From Candidatus Aenigmatarchaeota archaeon (GTDB lineage Archaea > Aenigmatarchaeota > Aenigmatarchaeia > PWEA01 > JACRMZ01): DNA of 6,818 nucleotides. Positions 4,521 to 6,818 of the stretch are shown here, piece by piece. How positions within the stretch are numbered: position 1 is the stretch's first letter; each line of letters opens with the position of its first letter. The DNA lies in NCBI GenBank assembly GCA_016219455.1, contig JACRMZ010000117.1:1-6818 (forward strand), given 5' to 3'. Below the pieces are notes generated by a model. It did not search any database. It saw only the letters and a list, made by a program, of their open reading frames with translations, and was not told the DNA's origin. Made by a program: the position numbers and the translations under genes.

Positions 4521-5783
4521 ATGCCTGGCATAGTCATCGTCGGTGCGCAGTTTGGGGACGAGGGGAAGGGCAAGATTGTGGATTATCTTTCCCAGGACGC
4601 AGATTCCATCGTGCGTTACCAGGGTGGCGCCAACGCAGGCCACACCGTTGTCACGGGAAACAAAAAATTCAAGCTCCATCTCATCCCATCCGGGGCCATC
4701 TGGGGGAAGAAATGCTACATTGGAAACGGCGTCGTGTTCGACCCGGAGGAGTTCCTTGAGGAGCTTGATACGCTGAAGAAGGACGGCATAACCCCCAACA
4801 TTTCCATAAGCCCGCTATGCCACGTGATCTTTGACTTCCACAAAGCGATGGACGCGGCCGAAGAGAGCGCAAGGAAAGTGGGAACGACTAAAAAGGGCAT
4901 CGGCCCGGCGTACGCTGACAAAATATCCCGGCATGGGATACGCATGTGCGACTTTATCGATGACGAAAGGCTCATGAAAAGGCTGGCAATGGAAGTTGAA
5001 AGGAAACGCGAGTCCCTGAAACTTTACAACTCAGAATACAACGATACGGCTGATTCTGTCTTCAAAAAATATTCCGGCATCGCCAAAAAAATAAAGCCTT
5101 TTGTGCATCATATAATCGGGGACCTGAACACGCAGCTAGATGAGGGGAAAAAAGTGATTTTTGAAGGCGCACAGGGGTCCCTTCTTGACGTTGACTTTGG
5201 GACTTACCCGTATGTGACATCATCAAGCTCCTGCTCAGGCGGCGCCTGCACGGGAACAGGCGTCCCGCCAATGAAGATAACAAAATGCATCGGGATAGCA
5301 AAAGCATACTGCACCCGTGTAGGCGAGGGCCCGTTTCCGACGGAAATCCATGGGAAAACCGGGGAACTGATAAGGGAACGCGGTGCCGAATACGGGACGA
5401 CTACAGGGCGCCCGAGAAGAGTGGGGTGGTTTGATGCCCCAATGGTAAGGTATTCTTCGCTGGTCAACGGGTTTAAGGAAATTGCGCTAATGAAGGCTGA
5501 TGTGCTTGGAGGAATGGGAAAAATAAAGGTCTGCATTGAATACGAGACGAGTGAAGGCAAAGTGAAGCGGTTCAGCTCGGCAACGGCGGAGACTGCAAAA
5601 CCCATCTATGAGGAAGTCGAAGGATGGGAGAATCCCGGCGACTGGAAAAACGCCGCCAAAAAAGGCTTCCAATCATTGCCGCGCGGCCTGAGGGAATTTG
5701 TGGATTACATTGAAGCCCTTATTGGATGCAAAATTTCAATGCTGTCAGTCGGCCCATCACGGGAGGAGACTCTGGTAAGATGA
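4521..5783 (+). CDS. purA: adenylosuccinate synthetase, full-length form
   Basis: 420 aa from ATG 4521. It joins IMP and aspartate with GTP hydrolysis to give adenylosuccinate, the first step from IMP to AMP. An in-frame ATG at 4443 would add 26 residues ahead of the conserved MPGIVIVGAQ start and is rejected. Motifs: GAQFGDEGKGK at 8-18 (GTP loop, catalytic Asp13), NAGHTV at 38-43 (catalytic His41), GTTKKGIGPAYADK at 121-134, EGAQGSLLDVDFGTYPYVTS at 215-234, TRVGEGPFPTE at 265-275, GTTTGRPRRVGWFD at 292-305 (aspartate and GTP contacts), MKADVLGG at 324-331 (guanine recognition, the TKxD position), and VGPSREET at 410-417. The length is close to the E. coli enzyme (432 aa) and well above the short archaeal form of about 340 aa known from Pyrococcus and Methanocaldococcus. 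Its TGA overlaps the purB ATG (ATGA), so the two are a coupled pair. Confidence 0.96.
   Translation: MPGIVIVGAQFGDEGKGKIVDYLSQDADSIVRYQGGANAGHTVVTGNKKFKLHLIPSGAIWGKKCYIGNGVVFDPEEFLEELDTLKKDGITPNISISPLCHVIFDFHKAMDAAEESARKVGTTKKGIGPAYADKISRHGIRMCDFIDDERLMKRLAMEVERKRESLKLYNSEYNDTADSVFKKYSGIAKKIKPFVHHIIGDLNTQLDEGKKVIFEGAQGSLLDVDFGTYPYVTSSSSCSGGACTGTGVPPMKITKCIGIAKAYCTRVGEGPFPTEIHGKTGELIRERGAEYGTTTGRPRRVGWFDAPMVRYSSLVNGFKEIALMKADVLGGMGKIKVCIEYETSEGKVKRFSSATAETAKPIYEEVEGWENPGDWKNAAKKGFQSLPRGLREFVDYIEALIGCKISMLSVGPSREETLVR
5761..5768 (+). promoter_or_regulatory. Shine-Dalgarno-like site before purB
   Basis: GGGAGGAG lies inside the end of purA and contains the GGAGG core. It ends 11 nt before the purB ATG at 5780, a little far for an archaeal site. 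Together with the ATGA overlap it suggests that purB is translated by ribosomes already on the purA message or re-initiating there. Confidence 0.45.
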
Positions 5784-6818
5784 GCCTTAAATCAGTCTCT
5801 CCGGTTGACGGAAGGTATCAGAAGATTGTCGGTGACCTTTCAGGCAACTTTTCAGAATTCGCGCTTATTAAAAACAGGGTTGAAGTGGAGACAAAATATC
5901 TCGTAGCCCTTTCCGATTTTCTGGGTGTGAAACTGGCTGTGGCAGAAAAACGGAAGGTAATGGATATCTTCAAAAGATTTTCAGAAAAGGATGCCGAACG
6001 CATCAAAGAGCTTGAGGAGTCCCTTAACCACGACATAAAGGCAGTCGAGGTTTTTCTCAGGCAACGCGTGCCGAAAAACTCCGCCGAGTACGTCCATTTC
6101 TGCCTCACCTCCGAGGACGTGAACTCAATTGCGTTTGGGATTTCAATAAACAACGCCTTGCGCTCCGTTATTATTCCATGCGCAATGGATATAATTGGGG
6201 CCCTTTCATCCATGGCATACGATTACAGGGATATTGCAATGCTTTCCAGGACGCATGGCCAGCCAGCATCCCCAACAACCCTTGGGAAGGAGTTGGCAAA
6301 TTATTCATTCAGGCTGCGGAAAGTGTCAGAGAAGCTCTTTTCACTCAAATCTGGGGCAAAGTTTTCAGGGGCTACTGGCAACTACAACGCTTTCTTCGCA
6401 GCATACCCCAAAAAAGACTGGGAAAGCTTCTGCAAAAGGTTCGTTGAGTCTTTTGGTCTTGAGTTCTGCCCGATGAGCACGCAGATAGCGCCACACGACG
6501 GCATCTCGGAAATACTTGACTGCGTCAGGAGTATAAATTCAATTTGCCTTGACCTGTCTAAGAACGCATGGCTCTATTGCTCAATTGGTTACCTGAAGGT
6601 CCGGAAAGTGAATAGCGAAGTCGGGTCTTCTACAATGCCTCACAAAATAAACCCCATCGACTTTGAAAACGCTGAAGGGAACTTCGAGCTTTCAAACTCA
6701 ATGCTTTCATTCATCTCACCGCGCCTTCAGCTTTCAAGATTTCAGCGCGATCTTTCAGACTCGACAATAAAAAGGAATTACGGCGTCGCCTTTGGGCACT
6801 CCATAATCGCCATGAAAT
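5780..6818 (+). CDS. purB: adenylosuccinate lyase, E. coli-like type, 3' end beyond window
   Basis: 346 residues are visible from an ATG that overlaps the purA stop; the frame is open to the end of the window. Relative to the 456-aa E. coli enzyme about 110 residues are missing. The enzyme of this superfamily splits adenylosuccinate to AMP and fumarate and, in de novo synthesis, SAICAR to AICAR and fumarate. Motifs: SPVDGRY at 7-13, NHDIKAVE at 83-90, CLTSEDVN at 108-115, LSRTHGQPA at 155-163 (general acid/base His159), GATGNYNA at 197-204, TQIAPHD at 234-240, the signature loop GSSTMPHKINPIDFENAEGN at 282-301 (catalytic Ser among 283-284), and SRFQRDLSDST at 319-329. The VSPVDGRY opening, the TSEDVN form and the NPIDFEN loop match the E. 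coli-type subfamily, unlike the Bacillus-type enzymes that many archaea carry. Seven cysteines are visible in 346 residues. Confidence 0.95.
   Translation, partial: MSLKSVSPVDGRYQKIVGDLSGNFSEFALIKNRVEVETKYLVALSDFLGVKLAVAEKRKVMDIFKRFSEKDAERIKELEESLNHDIKAVEVFLRQRVPKNSAEYVHFCLTSEDVNSIAFGISINNALRSVIIPCAMDIIGALSSMAYDYRDIAMLSRTHGQPASPTTLGKELANYSFRLRKVSEKLFSLKSGAKFSGATGNYNAFFAAYPKKDWESFCKRFVESFGLEFCPMSTQIAPHDGISEILDCVRSINSICLDLSKNAWLYCSIGYLKVRKVNSEVGSSTMPHKINPIDFENAEGNFELSNSMLSFISPRLQLSRFQRDLSDSTIKRNYGVAFGHSIIAMK

Noticed and set aside
6178..6476. Plus-strand open frames of 89 and 93 codons near the window end
   Set aside because: Both are out-of-frame readings of purB, whose own frame is open through the whole region and carries the family motifs.

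Overview
The window looks like part of an archaeal chromosome, compact and fairly GC-balanced, possibly from a small-genome (DPANN-like) lineage; the lineage is inference. The archaeal assignment rests on four things: a ubiquitin-like small modifier ending in Gly-Gly, a UPF0200-type P-loop kinase-like protein, an IMP dehydrogenase with archaeal-looking sequence, and TATA-like boxes 24-27 bp ahead of start codons that lack Shine-Dalgarno sequences, which implies leaderless transcripts. No mobile element, CRISPR array, tRNA or rRNA was seen. Almost every base is coding, and gene ends touch or overlap.

Left part (1-1330), RNA modification and translation. The 3' end of a YrdC/Sua5 gene (t6A37 tRNA modification) runs rightward. 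It converges, with a 10-nt overlap of 3' ends, on rsmA/ksgA (16S rRNA dimethyltransferase), which runs leftward. rsmA is the second gene of a two-gene leftward operon behind a 65-aa MoaD/ThiS/SAMP-like beta-grasp protein; stop and start are fused as TAATG. This operon and the rightward one diverge from a 61-bp region with two adjacent TATA-like boxes.

Middle part (1331-3866), a probable rightward operon: a 254-aa protein I cannot assign, a 101-aa four-cysteine zinc-ribbon protein that starts on TTG inside the end of the previous gene, then guaB (IMP dehydrogenase, IMP to XMP). guaB keeps the catalytic cysteine but has several unusual residues in the IMP-binding and flap segment.

Right part (3867-6818). 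A leftward UPF0200-like P-loop NMP-kinase-fold gene ends one base from guaB. It diverges from purA (adenylosuccinate synthetase, full-length form), which overlaps purB (adenylosuccinate lyase, E. coli-like type, cut by the window end) through ATGA. Together guaB, purA and purB hold the IMP branch point: one enzyme toward GMP and two giving AMP. No de novo IMP synthesis gene is in the window.

The most useful leads are the unassigned 254-aa/zinc-ribbon pair, the altered IMPDH flap, the bacterial-looking purA-purB pair in an archaeal setting, and the regular TATA-to-start spacing.
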